DNA of 64,000 bases from Candidatus Pseudogracilibacillus intestinigallinarum (GCA_019113205.1 DXHX01000123.1:62001-126000); one strand, 5' to 3'; numbered from the stretch's first letter, positions 44,567 to 55,084 are shown. Notes: a model not told the origin generated them from the sequence alone. Translations and numbers: made by a program.

Positions 44567-47017
44567 TTAATTTTCTTCTATATCAAATATTTTTTCATAT
44601 GGTGTGTCTGTTACAATTTCTTGAATATTTCCTTCGTTTTCTGTATCAATGACGAAGGAACCGTTACTTTGTCTATCACTAATTGGTAATCCATATGGAA
44701 TTAATTCTACTTTTTCTTCATCTGATGTAATGAAGTGTAATTTTTCATCTTTTTCTAAAATAAAAAATCCTTGAATACGATGTGGTTTTGATTTTAATTC
44801 CCGAAGCATCATTACACCCCGTCTAGCTCTAGAAGAACGTTCAAAAACTTGCAATGTCATTCGTTTACATGCACCTCTTTGTGTTACGATAATTAAGTTT
44901 GGATCTTCAGATTCATGTAAAATTTGACCATTTACGACATAATCATCATCTTTTAATTGAATACCTATGACACCGAGGGCACGTTGTCCGATGGGACTAA
45001 TATCTGCTTCATTAAACCATAAACCATATCCTAAATGTGTTGCAATAAAGATATCTTGTTTTCCATCTGTTTCAAAGACGTTAACGACTTCATCGCCATC
45101 ACGTAAGTTTAAAGCAATTAAACTACGACTATAACGATTTGACTCATACAAATCTTGGGTTGATTTTTTCACCATTCCTTGTTTAGTGAAGAATAAAATA
45201 AACTTTTTATTGGAAAATTCTCGCACAGGAATACATTGAACGACTTCTTCATGCTGTTCCATCGTCGTCATATTTGATAAATGAATCCCCATATCTTTCC
45301 ACCTAATATCTTGTAACTCATATACCGGAATACAAATATATTTTCCAAGGTTCGTAAAAATTAGGAGGTTATCAGTCGTATCTATCTCCATTAAGCGTAA
45401 TAGATGGTCAGTAGGTTTCATCGTTAAATCTTCTTTATTGGAAGCGGCATAAGAACGAAGGCTAGTACGTTTCACATACCCTTCTTTTGTTACGGAAACG
45501 ACGACCGTTTCATTTGGAATGGTTACTTCAATATTAATATTGATTTCTTCAATTTCCGCTTCAATTTTAGTAAGACGTTCTGTTTTATATTCTTTTTTAA
45601 TTCGTTTTAATTCATTTTTAATCGTATTTAATAGCTTTTTAGGACTTGCTAAAATCGCTTCATACTGAGCAATATGTTTTTCTAACGTATCTTTTTCTTC
45701 TTGTAATAATGTAATATCCGTATTCGTTAAACGATATAATTGCAATGCCAAAATTGCTTCAGCTTGTTCATCTGAAAATTTATAGCGAGCAATCATTTTT
45801 TGTTTAGCATCTGCTTTGTTTTCAGAATGGCGGATGAGATGAATTAATTCATCTAAAATAGAAATAGCTGTCATTAAACCTTCTACAATATGCGCCCGCT
45901 CTTTTGCTTTTTTAAGGTCGAATGTCGTTTGTCTTGTAATGACATCTTTTTGGTGAGCAATATATGCATCTAACACAGCTGGTAACGACAATAGCTTTGG
46001 TGTTTTATCTTCAATCGCAACCATATTATAATTGTAGGACACTTGTAAGTCGGTATTTTTATACATGAAGTTTAAAATACCTTCTGCATCTGCATCTTTA
46101 CGCAATTCGATAACAATTCTCAATCCCTCACGGTCTGTTTCATCCCGTACTTCTTGAATCCCTTCTACTTTTCTTTCTGCATGAAGTTCATCCATTTTAC
46201 GGACTAAGGTAGCTTTGTTTACATCATAAGGAATTTCATCGATCACGATTTGTTCACGGTTTCCTTTTCCTTTTTCAATGGTTGCATTACCACGTAAAAT
46301 CACGCGACCTTTTCCTGTTTCAAATGCTTGTTTTATGCCATCGACCCCTTGTACAATTCCACCGGTTGGAAAGTCTGGACCTTTTATTTTAGTCATTAAC
46401 TCATCGACAGTTGCATTTGGTTGCTCCATTTTCAATACAACTGCGTCAATCACTTCTGCTAAATTATGTGGTGGAATATTTGTCGCATAACCAGCTGATA
46501 TACCTGTAGAACCATTAATTAACAGGTTGGGTAATTTAGCTGGAAAAACAGTCGGTTCCTCTGTCGTATCATCAAAGTTAGGAATGAAATCGACCGTTTC
46601 CTTTTCAATATCTTTTAGTAACTCTGTCGTTATTTTTGATAAACGAGCTTCCGTATAACGCATGGCTGCTGCAGGATCACCATCAATACTTCCATTATTC
46701 CCGTGCATTTCCACTAATTCATAACGCATTTTCCAATTTTGACTTAATCGGACCATCGCATCATAAACGGATATATCTCCATGTGGATGATAGTTACCGA
46801 TCACGGTCCCGACGGTTTTCGCGGCTTTACGAAAGTTTTTATCATGTGTATTTTTATCCATATGCATTGCATATAAAATACGACGTTGTACAGGTTTTAA
46901 TCCATCACGTACATCTGGGAGTGCTCGGTCTTGAATAATATATTTACTATAACGACCAAAACGGTCCCCGATGACGTCTTCAAGAGGTAATTCAATGAAT
47001 TGATTTGCTTGAGACAT
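44567..47017 (-). CDS. parC: DNA topoisomerase IV subunit A
   Basis: The 816-residue subunit breaks and rejoins DNA to decatenate chromosomes. The catalytic tyrosine is in AAMRYTEARLSK. The quinolone region reads YHPHGDISVYDAMVRLSQ: the position matching Ser80 of S. aureus GrlA is Ile (codon 46772-46774) and that matching Glu84 is Asp. The C-terminal beta-pinwheel repeats follow. ATG at 47017 is preferred because AAAGGAG is 7 nt upstream; the ATG at 47023 is too close. It follows parE by 29 bp. Confidence 0.95.
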   Translation of the reverse strand: MSQANQFIELPLEDVIGDRFGRYSKYIIQDRALPDVRDGLKPVQRRILYAMHMDKNTHDKNFRKAAKTVGTVIGNYHPHGDISVYDAMVRLSQNWKMRYELVEMHGNNGSIDGDPAAAMRYTEARLSKITTELLKDIEKETVDFIPNFDDTTEEPTVFPAKLPNLLINGSTGISAGYATNIPPHNLAEVIDAVVLKMEQPNATVDELMTKIKGPDFPTGGIVQGVDGIKQAFETGKGRVILRGNATIEKGKGNREQIVIDEIPYDVNKATLVRKMDELHAERKVEGIQEVRDETDREGLRIVIELRKDADAEGILNFMYKNTDLQVSYNYNMVAIEDKTPKLLSLPAVLDAYIAHQKDVITRQTTFDLKKAKERAHIVEGLMTAISILDELIHLIRHSENKADAKQKMIARYKFSDEQAEAILALQLYRLTNTDITLLQEEKDTLEKHIAQYEAILASPKKLLNTIKNELKRIKKEYKTERLTKIEAEIEEININIEVTIPNETVVVSVTKEGYVKRTSLRSYAASNKEDLTMKPTDHLLRLMEIDTTDNLLIFTNLGKYICIPVYELQDIRWKDMGIHLSNMTTMEQHEEVVQCIPVREFSNKKFILFFTKQGMVKKSTQDLYESNRYSRSLIALNLRDGDEVVNVFETDGKQDIFIATHLGYGLWFNEADISPIGQRALGVIGIQLKDDDYVVNGQILHESEDPNLIIVTQRGACKRMTLQVFERSSRARRGVMMLRELKSKPHRIQGFFILEKDEKLHFITSDEEKVELIPYGLPISDRQSNGSFVIDTENEGNIQEIVTDTPYEKIFDIEEN

Positions 47018-47046
47018 AATCATTCTCCTTTTACACGTTCAAAATC

Positions 47047-48984
47047 TTATTTATCTAGTATGTTTTCATCTTCCTCTAAACCGAAAGCGACATTTTCTTC
47101 AATCCATGAACGACGTGGTGCCACCTTGTCCCCCATTAATGTCGTTACTCTTCTTTCAGCTTGTGCCATATTATCCATCGTTACACGTACTAATGTACGC
47201 GTTGTAGGATTCATCGTTGTTTCCCATAGCTGGTCTGCATTCATTTCTCCTAGACCTTTATAACGCTGAATCATATAGCCGGATTTGAATTTTTTAATCG
47301 CTTGTTCAAGTTCTTTTTCTTCCCAAGCGTAAATAATTTGTTCTTTTTTTCCTTTTCCTTTAGAAATTTTATATAAAGGTGGTAAAGCGATATATACTTT
47401 TCCCGCCTCAATAAGGGGGCGCATATGACGATAGAAAAAAGTCAATAGTAATACTTGAATATGTGCCCCATCCGTATCTGCATCTGTCATGATAATGATT
47501 TTATCATACCGAGCATTATCGACATTAAAGTCAGAGCCAACACCAGCTCCAATCGTATGAATTATCGTAGCAATTTCTTCATTTTTCATAACATCTTCTA
47601 ATTTTGCTTTTTCCGTATTAATTACTTTTCCTCGTAACGGTAAAATCGCTTGAAAAACTCGGTCTCTTCCTTGCTTGGCAGATCCACCAGCTGAATCACC
47701 CTCAACTAGAAACAGTTCGTTTTTAGTGTAATCACGTGATTGTGCAGGTGTTAATTTTCCACTTAATAAAGTATCATTACGTTTTCTTTTCTTCCCATTC
47801 CGTGCATCTTCTCTTGCTTTTTGTGCAGCCTCTCGAGCTTCTTTTGCTTTAATCGCTTTCGTTAATAAGCTTTTAGCGATTTCTCTGTTTTCCTCTAAAA
47901 AATATGTCAGTTTTTCAGAAACGACACTGTCGACGACAGAACGAACTTCTGGTGTACCTAATCTACCTTTTGTTTGTCCTTCAAATTGTAAATATTTTTC
48001 AGGAACTCGAACAGAAATGACCATCATTAATCCTTCACGAATATCATTTCCATCTAAGTTTTTATCTTTTTCTTTTAAAATATCTGTTCTTCTTGCATAA
48101 TCATTAAATGTTCTTGTAATTGCACTTCTTGCTCCTACTTCATGTGTACCCCCGTCTTTTGTGCGAACATTATTTACGAATGAATGCATGTTTTCTACAT
48201 AGCTATCTGAAAACTGCATTGCAATATCGACTTCGATTTCGTCTTCCTTTCCTGAAAATGAAAGCACATCGTGTAAAGAATCTTTTCCTTCATTTAAATA
48301 ATTGATAAATGAAATAAGCCCATCTTCATAATGGTATACTTCTTCTAAATCCGTACGTTCATCTTTCAGCGTAATTTTAATACCACTTAATAAAAACGCT
48401 GACTCTCGTAAACGATCACTAATTGTTTCGACTTTATATTCCGTCGTTGTAAAAATAGCCGGATCTGGTTTAAAGCGAATTTGTGTCCCTACTTGTCTTG
48501 TGTTGCCGACTTCTTTTAATGGAGCAACAGGATGGCCTCCATTTTCAAAGCGTTGTGTATATTTTTTTCCATTACGACAAGTTGTTACTTCGAGCCATTC
48601 ACTTAATGCATTTACAACCGCTGCACCAACTCCATGTAACCCCCCACTTGCCTTATAACCACCTTGGCCAAATTTTCCACCTGCGTGTAACACGGTGAAA
48701 ATAACTTCTGTTGTCGATACTCCTGTTTCATGTTGTCCAGTAGGAATACCACGTCCATCATCTTTAATGGAGACACTATTATCTTTATGCAATATTACAT
48801 CAATTTCATTTCCGTACCCTGCTAATGCTTCATCTACTGCGTTGTCAATAATTTCATAAGCTAAATGATGTAATCCTTTTACATCCGTACTACCAATATA
48901 CATTGCAGGTCTTTTTCGTACGGCATCTAGTCCTTCTAATACTTGTATCGATTGTTCATCATAATTCATAGAAGTATCACTCAA
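47047..48984 (-). CDS. parE: DNA topoisomerase IV subunit B
   Basis: The 645-residue GHKL ATPase has EIIDNAVDEALAG, DDGRGIPTG, GGLHGVGAAVVNALS, and the Toprim residues in LVEGDSAGGSAKQGRDR and MTDADTDGAHI. The first codon appears to be TTG, preceded by AAAGGAG and GAGGT. It pairs with parC in an operon. Confidence 0.95.
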   Translation of the reverse strand: MSDTSMNYDEQSIQVLEGLDAVRKRPAMYIGSTDVKGLHHLAYEIIDNAVDEALAGYGNEIDVILHKDNSVSIKDDGRGIPTGQHETGVSTTEVIFTVLHAGGKFGQGGYKASGGLHGVGAAVVNALSEWLEVTTCRNGKKYTQRFENGGHPVAPLKEVGNTRQVGTQIRFKPDPAIFTTTEYKVETISDRLRESAFLLSGIKITLKDERTDLEEVYHYEDGLISFINYLNEGKDSLHDVLSFSGKEDEIEVDIAMQFSDSYVENMHSFVNNVRTKDGGTHEVGARSAITRTFNDYARRTDILKEKDKNLDGNDIREGLMMVISVRVPEKYLQFEGQTKGRLGTPEVRSVVDSVVSEKLTYFLEENREIAKSLLTKAIKAKEAREAAQKAREDARNGKKRKRNDTLLSGKLTPAQSRDYTKNELFLVEGDSAGGSAKQGRDRVFQAILPLRGKVINTEKAKLEDVMKNEEIATIIHTIGAGVGSDFNVDNARYDKIIIMTDADTDGAHIQVLLLTFFYRHMRPLIEAGKVYIALPPLYKISKGKGKKEQIIYAWEEKELEQAIKKFKSGYMIQRYKGLGEMNADQLWETTMNPTTRTLVRVTMDNMAQAERRVTTLMGDKVAPRRSWIEENVAFGLEEDENILDK

Positions 48985-49080
48985 TGTACCTCGACTCCTT
49001 TAACTTTCACTTCCATCACTGTATAAAATATTATACGGTTATTCATTCAGATTTCAATTGTTCATTACATTTTACCGAAT

Positions 49081-49112
49081 AAAAAGAGATGACGATTGTG
49101 TCATCTCTTTTC
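49081..49112 (-). terminator. Terminator of yneT
   Basis: AAAAGAGATGAC and GTCATCTCTTTT form a perfect 12-bp stem downstream of the minus-strand gene. Confidence 0.85.
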
Positions 49113-49123
49113 GTTCTCTTTTA

Positions 49124-49537
49124 CTATAATAACACTGCATGCAACACTTTTATACATAAATCCATTATTACAGTAAACTCATGTTCTTTCAATGTTTTAT
49201 ATGCTTCTTCATTTGATACACCTTGTTGTGCCCAAAAAACTTTACAATCTGTTTGAATTGCTTCCTCTGCAACTTGTGGTAGAAACTCTGATCTTCTAAA
49301 TACATTAATAATATCAATTTTTTCTTCAATGTCAGTTAATCTAGTATATGCCTTTTCTCCTAGTACTTGATCAACTTTTGGATTTACTGGAATAATTTTG
49401 TAGCCAGCTTTTTGCATTGCTTCAGCAATTTGATAAGAAGTTCTAGCGGGATTATCAGATAAGCCGACAATTGCAATTGTTTTTGATTCTTTTAAAATTG
49501 TTTTAATAGTTTCATTTGGAGGATTTTTCCATGTCAT
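49124..49537 (-). CDS. yneT: CoA-binding domain protein (YneT/YccU-like)
   Basis: The 137-residue Rossmann protein has TIAIVGLSDNPARTSYQIA, IIPVNPKVDQVLGEKAY and the terminal MDLCIKVLHA, typical of the stand-alone CoA_binding family. ATG at 49537 follows AAAGGTGG. It is divergent from plsY, as neighbours are in B. subtilis (yneS-yneT). Function unknown beyond presumed CoA binding. Confidence 0.87.
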   Translation of the reverse strand: MTWKNPPNETIKTILKESKTIAIVGLSDNPARTSYQIAEAMQKAGYKIIPVNPKVDQVLGEKAYTRLTDIEEKIDIINVFRRSEFLPQVAEEAIQTDCKVFWAQQGVSNEEAYKTLKEHEFTVIMDLCIKVLHAVLL

Positions 49538-49713
49538 TGTACATACCACCTTTATATGTAAATTGAAAACGATTTAATTACCTTTACTTTACCATATTTT
49601 CCTCTATTTAAAAAATATTGCGTATTTCAACATTGTTCGTACTGTTTTATAAAAAATTATGCTAAACTAAATAATTAGAACAAAGAATAAAGAAAAGAAA
49701 GTGGGACGAGAAA

Positions 49714-50307
49714 GTGGAATATGTTATTTTTATTATTATCGCTTATTTATTAGGGTCGATCCCTTCTGCGTTAATTGTAGGAAAAATCGGCTACAATATA
49801 GATGTTCGAGAACACGGAAGTAAAAATATGGGGGCAACGAATGCCTTTCGTGTTCTAGGTAAAAAAGCTGGCATTATTGTCACAATTTCAGATATTTTAA
49901 AAGGAACATTAGCAACAATTGCTCCTCTTATTGGAGCTATGTTTATGGATGTGGAAGTGTCCCGTTTATTGATAGGTATATTTGCTGTAATTGGTCATAC
50001 ATATCCTATCTTCGCAAAATTTAAAGGTGGGAAAGCAGTTGCTACATCTGGTGGAGTTATTTTAGGTATTAATCCTTTATTATTTTTAGCAATCGTCGCA
50101 ACGTTTTTAATTACGTTAAAAATAACGAAGTATGTTTCTTTATCATCGATGTTAACTGGTGTTATCGCAACGATTATTAGTGCGTTTTTGCACGATTTAT
50201 TACTATTTTGCATGATATTATTTTTAACAATTTTTGTTATTATTCGTCATCGTGAAAATATAAAGCGTATTAAAAATAAAACTGAACCTAAAATTACATG
50301 GATGTAA
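49714..50307 (+). CDS. plsY: Acyl-phosphate:glycerol-3-phosphate acyltransferase
   Basis: The 197-residue membrane protein starts phospholipid synthesis by acylating glycerol-3-phosphate. Conserved loops are [30 protein letters not shown] and [13 protein letters not shown]. Several membrane helices fill the rest. GTG start at 49714. The family is essential in Firmicutes that use the PlsX/PlsY route. Confidence 0.93.
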   Translation: MEYVIFIIIAYLLGSIPSALIVGKIGYNIDVREHGSKNMGATNAFRVLGKKAGIIVTISDILKGTLATIAPLIGAMFMDVEVSRLLIGIFAVIGHTYPIFAKFKGGKAVATSGGVILGINPLLFLAIVATFLITLKITKYVSLSSMLTGVIATIISAFLHDLLLFCMILFLTIFVIIRHRENIKRIKNKTEPKITWM

Positions 50308-50395
50308 ACGTACGAATCCAAATAATTGAATCTGTTTTATTGCTTCACGTATACTAATGATAGTATCTATTCTTTGTAAAGGATGTCTATGAAAC

Positions 50396-50638
50396 ATGAT
50401 GAAACATTTATTCATGGGAATTGTTCGATTTTATCAAAAGTTTATAAGTCCTATTAAGCCACCAACCTGTCGATTTTATCCTACTTGTTCACATTATAGT
50501 TTACAAGCATATGAAAGATTTGGTGCATGGAAAGGTACTTATTTAACTATAAAACGTATTTTAAAATGTCACCCATTTCATCCTGGTGGAATTGATTTTG
50601 TACCAGAAAAAGAGGAAAAGAATAATTCACATAGCTAG
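50396..50638 (+). CDS. yidD: Membrane protein insertion efficiency factor YidD
   Basis: The 80-residue protein has the family signature [27 protein letters not shown] in overlapping parts, notably the paired cysteines in TCRFYPTCS, and [12 protein letters not shown]. It helps YidC/SpoIIIJ insertion. Two adjacent ATGs follow AAAGGATG; either may be used. In B. subtilis the gene (ytjA) lies elsewhere. Confidence 0.92.
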   Translation: MMKHLFMGIVRFYQKFISPIKPPTCRFYPTCSHYSLQAYERFGAWKGTYLTIKRILKCHPFHPGGIDFVPEKEEKNNSHS

Positions 50639-50650
50639 GAGTTGTTTTCA

Positions 50651-50938
50651 TTGGAATTACATGTCACAAAAAAAGCAGTTCAATGGTATAAGGAAGAATT
50701 ATTAGTAGACGAAGGGATGACAATTCGATTTTTCGTTCGATATGGTGGTGTTGGTGGACTCGTTCCCGGATTTTCAATCGGTGTAAAAGTGGAAGAAGAA
50801 AATCAGCCACATGTATCTGTTGTTGTCGATGGGATTACATTTTTTGTCTCAGAAGAAGATGCTTGGTATTTTGATGGAAAAGATCTTCATGTCACATATG
50901 ATGAACAATTAGAAGAACCACAATTTACGTATTTGTAA
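50651..50938 (+). CDS. yneR: HesB/IscA-like protein YneR, lacking cysteines
   Basis: The 95-residue protein has the HesB-like core (AVQWYKEELLV, IRFFVRYGG) but contains no cysteine at all, so it cannot be a classical Fe-S carrier. B. subtilis YneR has the same character. TTG at 50651 with TAGGAG upstream is preferred to the TTG nine bases earlier. The gene begins 12 bp after yidD and ends inside a terminator. Confidence 0.87.
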   Translation: MELHVTKKAVQWYKEELLVDEGMTIRFFVRYGGVGGLVPGFSIGVKVEEENQPHVSVVVDGITFFVSEEDAWYFDGKDLHVTYDEQLEEPQFTYL

Positions 50939-50951
50939 ATTGTGGTTTTAT
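50916..50951 (+). terminator. Terminator overlapping the end of yneR
   Basis: AACCACAATTTAC and GTAAATTGTGGTT form a perfect 13-bp stem; the stop codon is in the right arm and a T-rich tract follows. Confidence 0.85.
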
Positions 50952-51071
50952 TTTATCGTACTATAATTCTGCTCGATCTTATTTCACTTATTATGCTATA
51001 GGGATACGATTGGATTTCTAACTTGCTATGGGGCATCGCTACTTACGTCTTCCTTATACAATATATGAGAT

Positions 51072-51368
51072 TTATAAGTTAAAGCGACGGATATGACCGA
51101 ACATTTTTTCCTTATATAAAATCTCGCGCTGTCTCTCTTCAAATAAATCAAAATGTGGGTATGATGTGAAATGAATCCATTCTTTTTTAAGTCCATATTG
51201 TTGACCCCAATGAATTAAGCGGTCGATATCATTACAACCCACTTTTGTAACGGATGTTGCGGTAGGGAAACGAGGATCTTCCCAATAATGTGTAAGAAAA
51301 GCAATTTCACCATTCTTCACTTTCTCTTTCCATAATATGAGTTCTTTTCGTTTAATCCCAAAAGCCAC
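51072..51368 (-). CDS. yneQ: YneQ family protein
   Basis: The 98-residue soluble protein begins MAFGIKRKELILWKEKV and contains HYWEDPRFP and SVTKVGCND. I recognise it as YneQ by sequence pattern and by its position 2 bp after yneP. Function unknown. Confidence 0.82.
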   Translation of the reverse strand: MAFGIKRKELILWKEKVKNGEIAFLTHYWEDPRFPTATSVTKVGCNDIDRLIHWGQQYGLKKEWIHFTSYPHFDLFEERQREILYKEKMFGHIRRFNL

Positions 51369-51370
51369 TT

Positions 51371-51796
51371 TTATCCCTCTTTACTTACTAAACGTTGATA
51401 TGCTTCATGCCATTTAGGATGTACTTTACGTAATCGAAGCGGACGGAATGTTTTATGATCTACAATGACATGATCTGAAGCTCCTGTTACATACACATCG
51501 CCTTTTTCGTCTACAACACGATATTTATAAGTCGTACGAATGCCGTCATACTTCTCTAGCCATGTTTCAATAATGACTGTATTGCCATATCGAGCAGGTT
51601 TTTTATATGTAATTTGTAAATCGATGACTGGTGAAACGACCCCATCTTGTTCCATTTCCGCATACTTAAATCCTAGTTGTTCAATTAGTTTTGTTCGTCC
51701 GATTTCAAACCAAACTAAATAATTAGCATGATAGACGACACCCATTTGATCTGTTTCCTGATATCTTATTTCAATTTCTGTACGATTAATTACCAC
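51371..51796 (-). CDS. yneP: Acyl-CoA thioesterase, hot-dog fold (YneP)
   Basis: The 141-residue 4-hydroxybenzoyl-CoA thioesterase-like protein has the active-site stretch RYQETDQMGVVYHANYLVWFE, seen here as RYQETDQMGVVYH followed by ANYLVWFE, with the catalytic Asp. GTG start after AGGGG. Substrate unknown; likely short or medium acyl-CoA. Operon with yneQ. Confidence 0.88.
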   Translation of the reverse strand: MVINRTEIEIRYQETDQMGVVYHANYLVWFEIGRTKLIEQLGFKYAEMEQDGVVSPVIDLQITYKKPARYGNTVIIETWLEKYDGIRTTYKYRVVDEKGDVYVTGASDHVIVDHKTFRPLRLRKVHPKWHEAYQRLVSKEG

Positions 51797-51961
51797 GACA
51801 TTTAACCCCTAACCATATATAAATTATACATTTATTATAACATAGACGAATCATGTAGAAATACTATAAAACAGGGCTTTACCAAATAAAGTTAGTAACT
51901 CGATTAAAATCACTTTATACACATTGGTAATTTTGCAGCAATCGTTTCTAATTTCAAGCAG

Positions 51962-52006
51962 AAAAAATGGTGCCAGTGGATCATTTTTTCTCCACCAACA
52001 CCATTT
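51962..52006. terminator. Terminator of the dnaK operon's last gene (rsmE)
   Basis: AAATGGTG-CCAGTGGA pairs with TCCACCAA-CACCATTT, small mismatch in the middle, with Ts on the minus strand side. Confidence 0.8.
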
Positions 52007-52766
52007 ATTGTGCTTCTAATTCTTCAAAATAAAATGACAATGCACTTAATGCATATAATGAAGCTGTTTCCGTTCGTAAAATACGCTTTCCTAAACGAAC
52101 CGCATGTGCTCCATATGATTTTAATTGCTCTACTTCTCGCTTTGAAAAGCCACCTTCTGGACCGATAAACAATAGTACACGGTCTGCTTTTTTAATATGT
52201 TTTAATGCTACGTAAAACGAATGATACTCTTCCGTTTTTGCTTCTTCTTCATAAGCAAAAAGAATATGATCATAGATGGACGCATCTTGTAACATGGCAT
52301 CTAAAGTTCGGATTCCATCTATTTTAGGAATGGATGTGCGATGTGATTGTTCACTTGCTTCCTTTATAATTTTTTCATATCGTGGAAGTTTTTTATTCGT
52401 AGCTTTCTGATCCCATTTTGCAACAGAACGATCCATTTGAATAATTTCAAATTTATCTGCACCTAATTCAGTTCCTTTTTGTACGATGAGTTCTAATTTG
52501 GAGCCTTTCGGTAATCCTTGTGCGATTGTAACAGATACAGGTAAAGCTTTTTCTTCCATCATTTTCTCTTTCATTTCAAATGTGACAGATCCATCTTGGA
52601 TTTCAGAAATCATCGCGATAAAACTTTCATCTGATGGGAAACTTAAAATAACTTCATCTCCGCTTTGCATGCGCATTACGTTTATAATATGGTGGGCATC
52701 TTCATTCGAAATAGTAACAGTTTGATCATCGTTTATATCATTTTCTATGATAAAATATCGTTGCAT
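52005..52766 (-). CDS. rsmE: 16S rRNA m3U1498 methyltransferase
   Basis: The 253-residue SPOUT enzyme has GPEGGFSKREVEQL and LGKRILRTETASLYAL forming the knotted SAM site. ATG at 52766 follows GTAGGTG; the TTG just before is less likely. It closes the hrcA-grpE-dnaK-dnaJ-prmA series, as in B. subtilis. Confidence 0.93.
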   Translation of the reverse strand: MQRYFIIENDINDDQTVTISNEDAHHIINVMRMQSGDEVILSFPSDESFIAMISEIQDGSVTFEMKEKMMEEKALPVSVTIAQGLPKGSKLELIVQKGTELGADKFEIIQMDRSVAKWDQKATNKKLPRYEKIIKEASEQSHRTSIPKIDGIRTLDAMLQDASIYDHILFAYEEEAKTEEYHSFYVALKHIKKADRVLLFIGPEGGFSKREVEQLKSYGAHAVRLGKRILRTETASLYALSALSFYFEELEAQ

Positions 52767-52916
52767 CAAAACACCTACTTTTTTGTATCAATAATTAAAA
52801 AGATATATGAGAATTATATTAGGCTTCGTTAGCCATTTACCATAAGCATTTTTAGCAGCAATGTATAACAGACGTCATCCAACAAGAGCTACTGTTTCAC
52901 TGCTCAGAGACGTTTC

Positions 52917-53855
52917 TTAACCTTTTTTGGCGATGAAACTTACCCAATTGTTCTGTTCATTTTTTTCCATAATCGTAAATCCTTTTTTCTCCATTGCATC
53001 ACATACCATTCGTTCTTTTGATTGAATAATTCCAGATGTAATAAAAAGCCCACCATCTTTTAAATTATCCCATGCATCATCGATTAGCAATAATAAAATA
53101 TCCGCTAATATATTTGATACGATTATATCGGCGGTTTGCGATACATTTTTCAATAAGTCATTTTGTTTAACGGTAATTTTATGTTGGAAATTATTTATAT
53201 CACGATTCATTTTAGTACTATGAACTGCTACTTCATCTAAGTCATATGCATATACATGCTCTGCCCCTAATAAAACGGCACCGATGGATAATACACCAGA
53301 ACCAGAACCAACATCCAATATAATATCACCTGGTGTAATAGTTTTTTCAATTGCTTGCATACTTAAAACTGTTGTCGGATGTGTCCCTGTACCAAATGCC
53401 ATGCCAGGATCAATAGAAATGATTTGTTCGTTTTCATTCTTTTTCGTGTAATCTTCCCAGCTTGGTACAATCGTTAATGTATCCGTAATAGGCAAAGATT
53501 TAAAATATTTTTTCCATTCATTTTCCCAATCTTCTTCTTTTACGTCATGCACAAATACATCATCTAAACCTAAATCAATCTCATACTGAGCAAGTAATCG
53601 AATTTTTTGTACCAATGATTTTTTCTTTGTTTCCCATTGATCATTTGCGACGAAATATGCTTTAATAAATACGCCTTCTTTCGGAAACATATCTTCATTT
53701 AGTGCATATAATTCTCCGTAAAATGCACGTTTCTCCCTTGTTAAAACATGTGGATCGACGATAACTACACCGTTTGCACCTTCATTATTTAAGACGTTTG
53801 ATACAGGCTCTATCGCTTCATTTGTAGTATGATAGACAAATTCCTTCCAATCCAT
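52917..53855 (-). CDS. prmA: Ribosomal protein L11 methyltransferase
   Basis: The 312-residue enzyme has the N-terminal L11-binding region and the SAM domain: GMAFGTGTHPTTVLSM, DVGSGSGVLSIGA and IVSNILADILL. It methylates L11. It follows dnaJ by 33 bp. Confidence 0.94.
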   Translation of the reverse strand: MDWKEFVYHTTNEAIEPVSNVLNNEGANGVVIVDPHVLTREKRAFYGELYALNEDMFPKEGVFIKAYFVANDQWETKKKSLVQKIRLLAQYEIDLGLDDVFVHDVKEEDWENEWKKYFKSLPITDTLTIVPSWEDYTKKNENEQIISIDPGMAFGTGTHPTTVLSMQAIEKTITPGDIILDVGSGSGVLSIGAVLLGAEHVYAYDLDEVAVHSTKMNRDINNFQHKITVKQNDLLKNVSQTADIIVSNILADILLLLIDDAWDNLKDGGLFITSGIIQSKERMVCDAMEKKGFTIMEKNEQNNWVSFIAKKG

Positions 53856-53888
53856 TGCATGTCACTCTTTTCTTCGTATAAAAGTCGA

Positions 53889-55007
53889 CTATTCACCTTT
53901 AAAAGCTTTTTTAAAACGTTTAAAGATTGTGTCTTCTTCTTCCGATATTGGTGTATTGTCATCAAGTTGATTAAATTCCTTTAATAACTCTTTTTGACGA
54001 GATGTTAATTTAGTCGGTGTTACGACACGAATTTTAACATGTTGATCTCCCTGGCCATAACCTCGCACGTTCGGTGCACCTTTTCCACGTAAGCGGAATG
54101 TTTTCCCAGTTTGTGTTCCAGCAGGTACTTTAATGTTTACGGCACCATGTACAGTCGGAACTTCAATTTCATCTCCTAATGCTGCTTGAGCAAAAGTGAT
54201 CGGTACTTCTAAGAAAATATTATCTCCTTCACGTTGGAAATATTCATGTGGATTCACGCGAACAACGACAAATAAGTCTCCAGCTGGCCCACCATTTTTA
54301 CCTGGTTCTCCTTTTCCTGATAAACGAATTTGTTGTCCTTCATCAATCCCGGCTGGAATGGATACTTTAATAGTACTATTTTTCTTCACTTTTCCAGCAC
54401 CACGGCATGTCGTACATTTATCTGTAATAATTTTTCCTTTTCCTAAACAATGATTACACGTTCTCTGACTTTGTACACGGCCAAATGGTGTATTCTGTTC
54501 CACTGTTACATGTCCAGATCCATGACAATTCGAACATGTTGTAGGATTTGTACCAGGTTTTGCACCTGATCCATTACATGTTTCACAATTTTCTTCTTTC
54601 GGAATAGTAATTTCCGTTTCCTTTCCAAAAATTGCTTCTTCAAATGTTAATTCCATCGTATATTGTAAGTCTGCTCCTTGTTGTGGTGCATTTGGATCTC
54701 TTCTTCCACCACCACCGAAGAACATATCAAAAATATCATCCATGCCACCGAAGCCACCAAAGCCTCCGCCACCACCGAAGCCTTGTTGTTGGCTTGCATG
54801 ACCAAATTGATCATATTGTGCACGTTTTTGTTCGTCATAAAGTACTTCATATGCTTCTTTAGCTTCTTTAAACTTTTCCTCAGCGTCGTCTTCCTTGTTC
54901 ACATCTGGGTGATATTTACGCGCTAATTTGCGGTATGCTTTTCTAATTTCTTCTTTACTTGCGTCTTTCGAGACACCTAATACTTCATAATAATCTCGTT
55001 TACTCAA
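53889..55007 (-). CDS. dnaJ: Chaperone protein DnaJ
   Basis: The 372-residue co-chaperone has the J-domain with HPD (KYHPDVNKE), a Gly/Phe-rich linker ([13 protein letters not shown]), and four zinc-binding repeats ([32 protein letters not shown]), so it is a class I DnaJ. TTG at 55007 gives [12 protein letters not shown] and lies 9 nt after GGAGA; the GTG at 55016 is too close to that site. Confidence 0.95.
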   Translation of the reverse strand: MSKRDYYEVLGVSKDASKEEIRKAYRKLARKYHPDVNKEDDAEEKFKEAKEAYEVLYDEQKRAQYDQFGHASQQQGFGGGGGFGGFGGMDDIFDMFFGGGGRRDPNAPQQGADLQYTMELTFEEAIFGKETEITIPKEENCETCNGSGAKPGTNPTTCSNCHGSGHVTVEQNTPFGRVQSQRTCNHCLGKGKIITDKCTTCRGAGKVKKNSTIKVSIPAGIDEGQQIRLSGKGEPGKNGGPAGDLFVVVRVNPHEYFQREGDNIFLEVPITFAQAALGDEIEVPTVHGAVNIKVPAGTQTGKTFRLRGKGAPNVRGYGQGDQHVKIRVVTPTKLTSRQKELLKEFNQLDDNTPISEEEDTIFKRFKKAFKGE

Positions 55008-55084
55008 AATATTCACTCTCCTGAAACGATCTCAATCTTATTTATAATACCATTAATGTAATTGCCATAGCAAATGAGTCTCTT

